Positions 8,811 through 16,548 of a stretch of 64,000 nt of DNA are shown here, piece by piece. Within the stretch, counting starts at the first letter, position 1; every line of letters begins with the position of its first letter. A program made the position numbers and the translations under genes. The stretch covers positions 434,001 through 498,000 of the forward strand of contig CAWIQD010000004.1 in NCBI GenBank assembly GCA_963837945.1, written 5' to 3'. The stretch is from CAVUBL01 sp963837945. GTDB lineage: Bacteria; Acidobacteriota; Thermoanaerobaculia; Multivoradales; DATKCC01. The notes under the pieces were generated by a model. That model worked only from the letters and a program-made list of their open reading frames with translations, made no database searches and was not told the DNA's origin.

Positions 8811-9298
8811 CTAGAAGAGCTCGCCCGCAAGCTCTAGGACGGCGGACCTCGTCTCCGAATCGAGTCGGAAGCCCAGGGCCTGAAGCTGGTCGATCGTCGG
8901 TTTCACTTCGGCCAGGAGGCCTCGCGCCTTCGCGCGCAGGAGCACTCCAAGGTGCCCGTGAAGGAGAGACCGAGATGCTGGGCCATTCGCCTGGCGAGGC
9001 GGTCGTCTAGAAGAACAGTGGCGCCGGGGCGTTCGACTGCCAGAGAGAGCGCTTCTCTCTCTCCCTTCCCGAGGTCCGAGGCGAGTCGGAGGACCCGACG
9101 ATCGGCGACAGCGGTGACCTGGATCCAATCGGTCGACGACAGGTCCGGCAACGAGTAGCCCAGGGAGCGGCTCTCCGCGATCTCTTCCGCAACGCCCTCC
9201 GGAATCAAGATCCCGCCGTACAAGTCTTTGAGCAGACCCAGGCGCTCTGTCTGATATAGGTACTGGAGGGGCGAAGTGTCTGTAACCACCTCAGGCAC
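8811..9298 (-). CDS. DUF3368 PIN-like toxin, frameshifted
   Basis: A PIN-like toxin of the DUF3368 family, partner of the UPF0175 gene upstream. The first part reads VVTDTSPLQYLYQTERLGLL (first acidic motif), IPEGVAEEI, GKGEREALSLAVE and LLDDRLARRMAQHLGL. After SFTGTL a one-base deletion near 8950 moves the frame to GVLLRAKARGLLAEVKP and ends LDSETRSAVLELAGELF, which restores the family's normal C-terminus. The full length would be about 162 residues. The start overlaps the UPF0175 stop by 8 nt. The shift may inactivate the toxin while leaving the antitoxin intact. Confidence 0.8.
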
Positions 9299-9542
9299 GC
9301 TCGAAGTCCCTCTTCAGCTCCTCCTTTGAAAGGCGAAAGGTCGGCACGCCGTACTCGGCCAGCCTTGCGAGGAAGAGCGTGCGAGGGATCCCGGCCAGGC
9401 TCGCCGCAGCCCCCGAAGAGAGCCGCTCCAGCTCGTAGAGCTTGACGGCAGCGGCGAGCCGCAGCTCCGCGGCCACGGCCTCGGGCGTCCCGCGGAGAGC
9501 AAGCAGGGTCTCCTCGGGAACGGTCAGCTTGATCTCGCTCAT
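9291..9542 (-). CDS. UPF0175 family antitoxin
   Basis: An 83-residue protein reading MSEIKLTVPEETLLALRG, then a helix-turn-helix-like LSSGAAASLAGIPRTLFLARL and the tail FRLSKEELKRDFERA. This is the UPF0175 pattern. These genes normally sit directly upstream of DUF3368 PIN-like toxins, as here with an 8 nt overlap. The start at 9542 was chosen over a longer frame because GGAGACCGAG precedes it and the family begins there. Confidence 0.85.
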   Translation of the reverse strand: MSEIKLTVPEETLLALRGTPEAVAAELRLAAAVKLYELERLSSGAAASLAGIPRTLFLARLAEYGVPTFRLSKEELKRDFERA

Positions 9543-9640
9543 CTCGGTCTCCTGGCTTACGCCGACCTGATCCGCCGCCCCCGGAGCGAGGCCCGTCTCG
9601 TGGGTCGGTTCAACCCAGTTTATCCTCTTGAGCAGGCGCC

Positions 9641-9951
9641 GCGCAGCACTCCGTCCCCCTTCGTTCCCGATCACGACCGTTCGGCCGAACCCGCCGAGCC
9701 TCGGGTCACTGGCGCAGCGGCACCGGCCGTCTCCCAGATCGCGCCGCCGCCCGAGCCCCAACCTGAGCCCGAGCCGAACGCCTCCTCGGCGCTCTTCCTG
9801 GAGCGCGCCCAGGCTCACCGACGCCCTCGCAAGAGCCGTAGGCCGCGCCCTCCTCCGCCGAGTCGCCTGGCGGCCACGGCGATCACCACCCCGGCCGGCG
9901 GCGCCCCAACCCGCGCCGGCCGGGACTGTCTTACTAAAAGGAGTCAGCGAT
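9641..9951 (+). pseudogene. family-A copy 2 (internally deleted) plus conserved spacer
   Basis: The N-terminal segment matches copy 1 (DHDRSAEPAEPR, then NASSALF against NAFSALF). After about 9805 it jumps directly to the family C-terminus (LARAVGRALLRRVA), losing roughly 130 codons. The stop codon is mutated (TGA to TGG). The hairpin spacer (arms 9890-9898 and 9916-9924) and AAAAGGAG follow, then an ATG at 9950 that now runs into an antitoxin remnant on the other strand. Confidence 0.6.
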
Positions 9952-10125
9952 GGCCTATGAACTCGGCCGTGGTGTCGAAGGCGATCGACAGGCGCACGGC
10001 CATCTCGGGGCTGATGCCCGCCAGGCCGTTGAGGATCTCGGTGAGAGTCTTCCGGCTGACGCCGAGTGCCTTGGCTACGTCCGTCACCGTCAGGCCGAGC
10101 GCGCCAGGAGTTTCCGGCGCTTCAC
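9944..10125 (-). pseudogene. hicA-higA chimeric remnant
   Basis: The GTG at 10125 overlaps the HicB stop by GTGA and begins MKRRKLL, as HicA toxins do. After about 8 codons that homology ends. In another frame the sequence becomes LTVTDVAKALGVSRKTL and EILNGLAGISPEMAVRLS, the HTH core of HigA antitoxins, ending early at FIGH. So a hicA 5' end has been joined to the middle of a higA gene, leaving neither functional. Confidence 0.65.
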
Positions 10126-10340
10126 ACCGCGATCTTTTCTTCCTGGAAACCGCCTCCGGCAGCCTGGATCGCGTCCTGGCGGTTGAGCTCGAGAGCTTCC
10201 CGCAATGTGACCTGGAGGCTCTCGATGAGATCCTCGTGCGTCCGCTCCTGGCAGTTGATGCCCGGGACCTCCTCGATCCAGCCGATCCACCATTCGCCTT
10301 CGTGCTTGATCACCGCGGTGTACTCGCCTTCCATCGCCAC
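10122..10340 (-). CDS. HicB family antitoxin
   Basis: A 72-residue HicB-type protein: GEYTAVIKHEGEWWIGWIEE, VPGINCQERT, LIESLQVTLREALELNRQDA and the tail EEKIAV. This is the partial RNase-H-like fold of HicB, without an added DNA-binding domain. The cognate hicA should follow directly in a 4 nt overlap, but only its first codons remain (see the chimera at 9944-10125). It is therefore probably an orphan antitoxin. Confidence 0.85.
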   Translation of the reverse strand: MAMEGEYTAVIKHEGEWWIGWIEEVPGINCQERTHEDLIESLQVTLREALELNRQDAIQAAGGGFQEEKIAV

Positions 10341-10372
10341 CTACCTTTCCGACAGATCTTCCTAGGACCCTT

Positions 10373-10617
10373 CGAGACGAAGCGTAGCACCCCGTCCCCG
10401 CAGTTCTCCTGTCAGTCCCCCAATCACGACCGCTCGGCCGACCTCGCCGAGCCCCGCCCCACGGCCCCAGCGCCCGTTGCGCCCGCGGCCCCCGAGCCGA
10501 GCGCCCTCCTCCGCCGGGTCACCTGAAGTCCCCGGCGATAACCAACCCCCGGCCGGCGGCGGTCCCACCCCGCACCGGCCGGGACTGCCTTACTGAAAGG
10601 AGTCAGCGATGGCCTAG
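10373..10617 (+). pseudogene. family-A copy 3 (internally deleted) plus conserved spacer
   Basis: Bases from 10374 repeat copy 1 exactly for 36 nt, then continue with small changes (SPNHDRSADLAEPRPTAPAP). The frame is not shifted here. After about 40 codons it jumps to the family C-terminus, ALLRRVT and stop (10524-10526). The hairpin spacer follows (arms 10548-10556 and 10575-10583), then TGAAAGGAG and an ATG whose third codon is a stop. It has no start of its own. Confidence 0.6.
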
Positions 10618-10901
10618 CAGCCCGTGGTGGAACTCCCCATGGTCGCGCGCATGGGTCTTGCGAGACGGATTCAAGGCACGAGGAGGAGGCGATGCGGTGT
10701 CATCGTCGACGACGAGTAACGCAGAAGCCGGCCGCAACCCCCATGCGCCCGAAGGGTTGCGGCGACGTGGGGCCGTCTACGTCGTTCCCGCTCCTCGACG
10801 ATGGCTCGGCATCGCCTGCGTCGCGGTGCCTCGTATCCGGCCCCACGGCGTCCGCAACGCGATCGTGCGGAGTTCCACCACGGGCTGCTGGGACCACAGT
10901 C

Positions 10902-11010
10902 CTCCTTGGCAGCGAACCGCCCCCGCTCGAGCTCGTTCAAGACGGCTACGCTGGTCGCCAGCTCGTAGCGCTTCGCGGCCGTCGTCCACCACCGCCCCGG
11001 CCGGCGCGGG
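10902..11010 (-). pseudogene. PIN-toxin fragment
   Basis: Minus-strand codons read GRWWTTAAKRYELATSVAV then LNELERGRFAAKED. This matches the RRWWRDAKDRYERVTSEAV and DELE region of the PIN toxin at 16073-16548. No start or catalytic ends remain. The surrounding stretch 10618-11121 has no other recognisable gene. Confidence 0.5.
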
Positions 11011-11121
11011 CCCGAAAGAGACAGCGACCCCAGCCGAGCTCGAGCCAACGTCCGGTAGAATGACATCAGGGGGACGATGGTCGCGCGGCCTCTTAGCTCG
11101 ATCAGTCCCGAGGAGGATACC

Positions 11122-11352
11122 GTGGCAGAACCCGCCATCAAGGAGCGCATCCTGAAGGACCTCGACCAGCTCACCCCCGAGCAGCAAGAGCGCGCTGCCG
11201 ACCTGGTGCACGGACTGGTCTCGCCACTGCCCAAGGGGGCGACGGTGGACGACTTGCTCCGGGTCGCCGGGACCTTGGACCGCCAATCGGCCCAGGAGAT
11301 GATGGAGGCGATCGAGGAAGGCTGCGAGCGCGTGGACCTCGATGAGTGGTAA
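11122..11352 (+). CDS. antitoxin of a VapBC-like pair
   Basis: A 76-residue helical acidic protein (LKDLDQLTPEQQERAADLV, TVDDLLRVAGTLD, AIEEGCERVDLDEW). The GTG at 11122 was chosen because GAGGAGGA lies just upstream. Its end overlaps the start of the PIN gene fragment by 11 nt, the usual antitoxin-toxin arrangement. The toxin is destroyed, so it is an orphan antitoxin if expressed. Confidence 0.65.
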   Translation: MAEPAIKERILKDLDQLTPEQQERAADLVHGLVSPLPKGATVDDLLRVAGTLDRQSAQEMMEAIEEGCERVDLDEW

Positions 11353-11518
11353 GTATCTCCTCGACACCAACGTCGCCATCCGGGTCCTCAACCGCGAGAT
11401 CGACCTCGAGGCGCGCCGGCAGGGCGACTTCGAAGCCGTCCTCTCGGTGACGGTGGTCGGCGAGCTTCCTCTTCGGCGCGGAGAAATCCTCGAAGGCCGA
11501 AGCCAACCGCGCCCGAGT
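11342..11518 (+). pseudogene. vapC 5' fragment
   Basis: Begins MSGKYLLDTNVAIRVLNR, the first PIN motif with its catalytic Asp, and continues to SVTVVGEL. A frameshift near 11470 leads into LFGAEKSSKAEANRARV. Homology then stops at about 11518, where an IS21-derived segment begins. The 3' end of a vapC reappears at 12227. Confidence 0.75.
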
Positions 11519-12226
11519 CATGCGGTGAGAGTGATCACGGTTATTGATGGTCTCGCGTTCACGGTGGCTGATGGGCAATCAGTGCAGACAAGGGCTTGGC
11601 CATGCTCGGGGAACATGGCGGTGACCGCGGCCCTGTGGAAGCCGCGATAGCTGATGGTCAGGGACCGAAATGCGATCACGGTTCTTGATGCGGTGATGGG
11701 CTCCTGGGCACGTTCATCGAGGGCGATCTCCGTGCCCGACGCAAGGCGGGAGTGGACTACTCGGTCCCTACACCCATCAACGATCTCGTCCTCGCTTCCG
11801 TGCTCAAGGCCATCAGTCCAGGCAACCGTCCCTTACCGTGATCACCAGCTCTGACTGACTCCCTACGCATCGGCCAGACGCCGCAGCCCGCCTTCGGCGG
11901 GGATGATGCTGAGGTCAGCTCCTGATCACGATCGGCGAGGGATCGCCACCCGCCTCCCTCGATGACTGTGAGCACCAGCAGGGCTCCGAGCACCAATTAT
12001 TCTGCTCAGGCTCACCGGGAGGAGAGCCGATGGCGAATCGGAGGTTCGAGATGTACGAGTTGCGGCGGATTTTGGTACGGATGCGGCTCGGGGACCCTGA
12101 TCGGGCGATCGCCCGGTCGGGCCTGATGGGCCGGCGCAAGGCGGGGGAGCTGCGCGAGCGGGCGCTCGCCGAGGGCTGGCTCGATTTGAGCACGGCCCTT
12201 CCTGAGGACGCCGCGTTGGCCGAGCC
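11519..12226 (+). mobile_element. IS21-family insertion remnant inside vapC
   Basis: About 708 bp lies between the vapC 5' and 3' fragments. Near the left side GATCACGGTTATTGATG recurs as GATCACGGTTCTTGATG (11533 and 11674), with two more GATCAC motifs at about 11838 and 11925; IS21 elements carry repeated binding sites at their ends. The right part encodes the first 66 residues of an IstA transposase. The rest of istA, istB and the right end are missing. Exact boundaries are not proven. Confidence 0.6.
12030..12226 (+). pseudogene. istA: istA (IS21 transposase) N-terminal fragment
   Basis: ATG after GGGAGGAGAG. It reads MANRRFEMYELRRILVRMRL, then IARSGLMGRRKAGELRE and LPEDAALAEP, the well-conserved HTH start of IstA. 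It stops being IstA exactly where the vapC C-terminal coding sequence resumes at 12227. The DDE catalytic domain is absent. Confidence 0.8.
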
Positions 12227-12334
12227 GAGAACGACATCTGGATCGCCGCGTCCGCGCTTCAACATGGACTGATCCTGGCGGCCGTCGATCGACACTTCGC
12301 CCACGTCGAAAGGCTAACGGTCGAGGCTTGGTAG
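12227..12334 (+). pseudogene. vapC 3' fragment
   Basis: Thirty-five codons plus stop reading ENDIWIAASALQHGLILAAV then DRHFAHVERLTVEAW. This is the VapC C-terminus with its last acidic motif (normally PxxxNDxWIAA and T.D.HF). It is out of reach of the 5' fragment at 11342 because of the IS21 remnant. Confidence 0.8.
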
Positions 12335-12358
12335 AGGCTTTCCCTGCCCTCCGGCTCT

Positions 12359-12685
12359 TTGCGACGCCATCCGGTCCTCACTGAGGATCCGTCCCACACG
12401 CACAAACGCTCGGCCCAACCCACCGAGCCCGGCACCGGCGGCCGCGCCACTCGCTGGCGGCGGGCCATCGCCCGAGCCACAGCCCGAGGCCGGGCCGAAC
12501 GCTGGGCTGACTACCTGCGGCAGCAAACCACGTCTTGGCGTAACCAACTCGACGTTCCGGACCTCCTCGTCTTCGCCGACGAAGAGGCCAAGCACGCCGC
12601 CCAGGCGGAGCGCCACGAGCAGGACCGTTTCCGCCACGGCCTCGCGGTCGTGGAGTCCCAGCGCTGGCAACGCGACCTCGGGTAG
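12359..12685 (+). CDS. hypothetical ORF, partly related to the family-A N-terminus
   Basis: An open frame of 108 codons just upstream of the restriction enzyme gene. Its start (DPSHTHKRSAQPTEP) weakly resembles the family-A N-terminal segment DPSPNHDRSAEPAEP. The rest (LRQQTTSWRNQLDVPDLLVF, EEAKHAAQAERHEQDRFRHG) matches nothing I recognise. There is no clear ribosome site. It may be a decayed copy or a chance frame. Confidence 0.3.
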   Translation: MRRHPVLTEDPSHTHKRSAQPTEPGTGGRATRWRRAIARATARGRAERWADYLRQQTTSWRNQLDVPDLLVFADEEAKHAAQAERHEQDRFRHGLAVVESQRWQRDLG

Positions 12686-12696
12686 AGTTCCCTTCT

Positions 12697-13881
12697 ATGT
12701 TCACCTACGAGACGTTCGCGGTTCAGCGCAGCGCCCGAGAGCCGCTGCTCCTTTGGATGCGGGAGGCTCTCGAGGCCTCCGGCTGCAGGATCCTTTGCGC
12801 GTCGGAGCCAGACCGCGCGCCGTTCCGCATCACCTTCGAGACCCAGATGGGGGAGCGGTTGGGCATCGTGGCTTATGTGTACCTCGCCAACTCGAAGCCG
12901 ACCAAGAATCGTCCGATCGACGAGCATCGCTTCCAGGTCAAGTACGGATCGAAGAACGCACGGTTACATGAGATCTGGCAGGATCCCTTCGAGCTCTATA
13001 CGACCCTCTTCCTCGGCATCAACCCGGACACCGGCTTCTTCGTCGCGGCGGATCCAGTCCTTCACAACCCCACTCGGTTCTTCATCTCGATCGAGTTCAA
13101 AGAGCAGAGTGTCCGGGAGATCCTGGAGACGGGATGGACAAGTTGGGAGCGGACCAAGCAGAGCCGCCGGAGCGACGAGCCGGTCGAGGTGCTTGTCGGC
13201 GGGAGCAGGGAGAGCTTCCTTCGCCTCGTCCGATTCGAGCGTGCGGCCAAGGGTCTCGACCCAGGCCATCGCCAGCTACTGGCCGACAAGCTCGGCGAGC
13301 AGCCGGCGTTCTTGAAGCAGCGACTCGTCGCCGAAACGACCCGCAGAATCCGGAGGGCCATCCCCCACGCCATTGTTGATGAATTCGGACTCGCCGAGGG
13401 AGAAATCTTTGACCTGATCGAGAGTGCCCCCCGGCTCAAGATGGCCGTCCGAGGGTGGGTAGCCGAGGTCCATCTCGAGAAGGAGCTCAAAGCGATCCCT
13501 GGAGTCGAGGACTGTGTCCGCCTCGAAGAAGAAGGCGGTGCCGATATCCGACTTCGGTACCGCGGCAGCCGGCCTCTCCAGATCGAGTGCAAGAACGTAT
13601 TGCGTAAGCGGCTCATTGACGGAACGATCCGGCTGGACTTTCAGCGGACACGCGCTTCGAAAGAGGATCCCTGTTCCCGGTTCTATGCGCCGGCAGACTT
13701 CGACCTCGTCGCCGCCTGCCTGCACTCCTGTACCGAGACCTGGGAGTTCCGCTACGCGCTTACCCAACAGCTCGAGCCTCACAGCAAGTGCCCTGGGAAG
13801 CTCAGCAACCTCGTGCGCCTGGATTCTCGCTGGATCGCTGAGGCGGCGAGCGCCTTGAGGACCGTCGCCGGAACGACCTGA
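12697..13881 (+). CDS. putative type II restriction endonuclease (PD-(D/E)XK)
   Basis: A 394-residue protein encoded tail-to-tail with a C5 cytosine methyltransferase, 28 bp apart. The C-terminal half has GGADIRLRYRGSRPLQIECKN (about 284-305), fitting a D-x(n)-E-x-K nuclease core. A following block (SRFYAPADFDLVAACLHSCT, SKCPGKLSNLV) is also conserved-looking. The N-terminal 200 residues (RFQVKYGSK, GFFVAADPVLHNPTRFF) contain no domain I can name and may recognise DNA. The recognition site is unknown. With the methyltransferase and Vsr it forms a complete restriction-modification cassette, and its frame is intact. Confidence 0.72.
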   Translation: MFTYETFAVQRSAREPLLLWMREALEASGCRILCASEPDRAPFRITFETQMGERLGIVAYVYLANSKPTKNRPIDEHRFQVKYGSKNARLHEIWQDPFELYTTLFLGINPDTGFFVAADPVLHNPTRFFISIEFKEQSVREILETGWTSWERTKQSRRSDEPVEVLVGGSRESFLRLVRFERAAKGLDPGHRQLLADKLGEQPAFLKQRLVAETTRRIRRAIPHAIVDEFGLAEGEIFDLIESAPRLKMAVRGWVAEVHLEKELKAIPGVEDCVRLEEEGGADIRLRYRGSRPLQIECKNVLRKRLIDGTIRLDFQRTRASKEDPCSRFYAPADFDLVAACLHSCTETWEFRYALTQQLEPHSKCPGKLSNLVRLDSRWIAEAASALRTVAGTT

Positions 13882-13909
13882 ACGCGGGCGACGGCGAAGG
13901 CGAAGCTTC

Positions 13910-15205
13910 CTAGGAGGATGACGCGAAGAGCGGTGCGCCTTCAGAAACCGACTCGGCAGACCCGGCCGAGGACCCGCTGACACTCGCCCAGCTTGAAGCT
14001 GCGTAGCCTTTGCCGTTGCCCGGGTGGGGGTCGTGGTCCCCGACGAGCTTGAGGTACCTCTTGGGCACTGCTGCTGGCTCCTCCGCTTCCGGGATCGGTC
14101 TCCGTAACGTAGGTATGAGACCGGGAGTCCTCTCGACGCGATCGCCGAGAATCTGCCTTCGGATGGCCAGAGCCAAGACCTCGGCCAGCGCAGAGGGCAC
14201 GGCGTTACCAACCTGCCGCTGGGCGGCCCTCAAGTCTCCGACGACCTGATACCCGTCCGGGAACGTCTGGAGCCTGCAGAGCTCTCGTGCAGACAATCTC
14301 CGGCTCTTCCAGTGAAAGGGACCCACGGCAGGGCCGGGCTGAGCCTGGACGGTCCAAGAGGGCCTGGCCTTCGCCAGCTTGAGAAGAAAGCTCCAGTACC
14401 TTCTCCGCCACCCGAAGAGCTCGAGCCCACCGCCTCGACTCGTGTGCCAGAGGTAGTTCTGTCCCTCCGGGATCGAAGGCAGGAGATCGGCCCACTTGCC
14501 AGTCATTCGCAGCTCGGGATCATCGTCGTCTTCGAGGTCACCCAGCGCGTCCCATGCAGTGGTGTAGGTCGGGAACCCAGGCACGCACTCTTGCTCTTCC
14601 TCGGGAGTGGGCTGATGTGTTGGCGTTGGGTAGCGAAAGTCCTCTCCCTCCCGCCCACCGACCACGAAGACTCGATGGCGAAGCTGGGGCGCGCCGTAAT
14701 CTGCCGCGTTGAGCTGCGCCACGTGGATGCGGTACTTCGTATCCCGCTCCCCGTTGATGCTGTCGATGGTCCTCCGGATTAGCTCGAGGCCCTCGCTCTT
14801 TCCGCGATAGGCCAGTCCTGGAACGTTTTCCAGCAAGAAGGCACGAGGGAGTGTGTCGCGAAGGACCCGAAGAAAAGCGCCAATGGTCCCAGCACGAGGG
14901 TCGTCGAGACGCAGGCTATCCCCCGATGCCCAGTAGCCTGCCTTGGAAAAGGGTTGGCAGGGCGGGCCGCCGATCAAGACATCTGCCTCCGCGTCCCCTA
15001 GGTTGGCGGTCTCTAGGAGCTCCTGGGAGGCAACGGCGTGGATGTCCCGGTCGAGGACCGGCCACGGGCGATTGGTTCGGATCGTCTCTACGGCATCGGC
15101 GTCCATCTCCACTGCGACGGCGGTCTCGAAACCAGCGGCCTCGAAGCCGAGGTCCAGACCACCGGCCCCCGTGAAGAGGCTAATCGCTGTCCGTCGCTTC
15201 CTCAT
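13910..15205 (-). CDS. DNA (cytosine-5-)-methyltransferase
   Basis: A 431-residue C5 methyltransferase. Motif I is SLFTGAGGLDLGF (9-21), motif IV is GGPPCQPFS with the catalytic Cys 83, motif VI is ENVPGL, motif VIII is QLRHRVFVVGG, motif IX is RLSARELCRLQTFPD and motif X is GNAVPSALAEVLA. All essential elements are present, with the target recognition region between VIII and IX. It starts in an ATGA overlap with the upstream vsr gene. It protects host DNA from the adjacent endonuclease. The C-terminal 60 residues are a variable tail. Confidence 0.95.
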   Translation of the reverse strand: MRKRRTAISLFTGAGGLDLGFEAAGFETAVAVEMDADAVETIRTNRPWPVLDRDIHAVASQELLETANLGDAEADVLIGGPPCQPFSKAGYWASGDSLRLDDPRAGTIGAFLRVLRDTLPRAFLLENVPGLAYRGKSEGLELIRRTIDSINGERDTKYRIHVAQLNAADYGAPQLRHRVFVVGGREGEDFRYPTPTHQPTPEEEQECVPGFPTYTTAWDALGDLEDDDDPELRMTGKWADLLPSIPEGQNYLWHTSRGGGLELFGWRRRYWSFLLKLAKARPSWTVQAQPGPAVGPFHWKSRRLSARELCRLQTFPDGYQVVGDLRAAQRQVGNAVPSALAEVLALAIRRQILGDRVERTPGLIPTLRRPIPEAEEPAAVPKRYLKLVGDHDPHPGNGKGYAASSWASVSGSSAGSAESVSEGAPLFASSS

Positions 15206-15712
15206 AGCGCCTTTTTTACGCCACCCTGGCGGTGGCTGTCAAGTCGACCGAGCTCCTCGAGGATCTCTGCAGCGACCCTCTCCGCCTCGCCATGGATTTC
15301 CGACTCCCAGAACCGAAGGACCTTCCACCCGGCTGCTTCGAGGCTCTTCGTGTTCTCGTGGTCGCGCTCCCGATTGCGCTTGATCTTGGCCGTCCAGTAA
15401 GGCCCGTTCGTCCCTCGCGCGAGTCGAGGCCAGCGGCTCTCCCAGTCTTTCCCATGCCAGAAGTCTCCGTCGCAAAAGACTGCCAGACGAGTACAAGGGA
15501 AGGCGATGTCGGGCTTGCCTGGGAGCTTCCCGTACGTTCTTGCGGAAGCGAGCTCCAGCCCGCCAGAGGAGACTCCGAAGCCGAACTTCACAGCGGGTGT
15601 CGGACTTGCGGCTCGACGCCCGGGCTGCCGCGGAGGCGGCCGGCGACGCCGGCCGCAGCCCCGTGTAGCTCGGGGTGGTCGGGGCGGCCGGGGCGCTACC
15701 ATTCTTGGGCAT
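15202..15712 (-). CDS. vsr: very short patch repair endonuclease (Vsr), frameshifted
   Basis: Vsr nicks beside T:G mismatches produced by deamination of 5-methylcytosine, so it accompanies C5 methyltransferases. The N-terminal part (KSDTRCEVRLRSLLWRAGAR, FRKNVRE) has the usual SxxTxxE/LR pattern. A one-base shift near 15527 leads to LPGKPDIAFPCTRLAVFCDG, DFWHG, TNGPYWTAKIKRN and AAGWKVLRFWESEI, the rest of Vsr including the metal-binding Asp and active-site His region. The stop overlaps the methyltransferase start (ATGA). If the shift is real, mismatch repair at the modified sites is lost. Confidence 0.85.
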
Positions 15713-15769
15713 ATCGGCGTGGGCAGAAGGGTACCACGCCCGAATGTCGAGTCGGAGCCAGAGACGTTG

Positions 15770-16010
15770 AATGACGCCGCCTTTCGGGCACCAGGCCCTC
15801 CTCGCCGGCGCTCACGACGTCAGGAACCCCCCGCCGGAAGCGGCCGACTCCGGGGCGACCCCATTGCTGCCCACCCGAGGCCCTGATCCTCACCCTCGAG
15901 TCTCTTGCCCCAGCGAGAACGGTAGACCCCGCCCTCATCCGCCGGATCGCCTGACCGACAGCGCCCACCAATCCCGGCGGGCGTCGGTCCCACCCCGCCC
16001 CGGCCGTGGT
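15770..16010 (+). pseudogene. family-A copy 4 (fragments) plus spacer
   Basis: Bases 15775-15815 read PPFGHQALLAGAHDV, matching PPFERQALYAGAHDV of copy 1. From about 15878 the sequence reads EALILTLESLAP then ALIRRIA and stop, matching EALVLTLESLGP and ALLRRVT. The middle is deleted. After the stop the CCCGGCGGGCGTCGGTCCCA segment repeats the conserved spacer. Confidence 0.55.
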
Positions 16011-16072
16011 CGCAATCACTCGATTCTCGATTATCGCGGGGCGGGCCGATTCCGTGAGATAAGCTACGCCCT

Positions 16073-16548
16073 GTGAGCCGGTCCCGCATCTACGTTGAAA
16101 CCACCATCCCTAGCTTCTCCTACACGACCCGGGAAGGTCCGCCTGTGATCGCTCGGCGCGGCTGGACTCGGCGGTGGTGGAGGGACGCGAAGGACCGCTA
16201 CGAGCGGGTGACAAGCGAAGCGGTCGTGGACGAGCTGGAAGTAGGCGACGATCCGAGCCGTGGGCCGCATTCGAGCTCGTGAGCAACCTACCGCTCATCG
16301 AGATCACGCACGCGGTGGCCGAAATCGTCGAGAGCTACATCTCGCACCGGCTGATGCCGGCCGAGCCGACCGGCGATGCCTTGCACCTCGCTCGGGCCTC
16401 GTTCCACAAGTGCGACTTTCTTGTCTCCTGGAACTGCCTGCACCTGGCGAACGCGAACAAGTTCGGGCACATCCCCAGGGTCAACCACCTCCTCGGCCTC
16501 TTCGTGCCAGAGCTGGTGACGCCCTTGGAAGCTCCTGGGAGAAACTGA
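16073..16548 (+). CDS. PIN-domain toxin, frameshifted
   Basis: A PIN nuclease of the type starting RIYVETTIPSF (first acidic residue Glu) with WTRRWWRDAKDRYERVTSEA and VVDELE. A one-base loss near 16255 shifts to AAFELVSNLPLIEITHAVAE, PTGDALHLARASFHKCDFLV and SWNCLHLANANKFGHI, the normal C-terminal half. The GTG start follows a weak ribosome site. The stop overlaps the next ATG (TGATG). The family pairs with a small antitoxin encoded downstream, as here. It is probably inactive unless the shift is a sequencing error. Confidence 0.75.

Noticed and set aside
8499..10617. Hairpin spacers as integron attC sites
   Set aside because: Paired arms exist, but the GTTRRRY core and its inverse are absent and there is no integrase gene in the window.
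11698..11841. Possible ketopantoate-reductase-like C-terminal fragment (VDYSVPTPINDLVLASVLKA)
   Set aside because: The PTPxND motif is suggestive, but it is short, has no other conserved blocks, and lies within the IS21-derived stretch.
14312..14782. Plus-strand frames across the methyltransferase
   Set aside because: Shadows of the minus-strand methyltransferase gene, which contains all its motifs.
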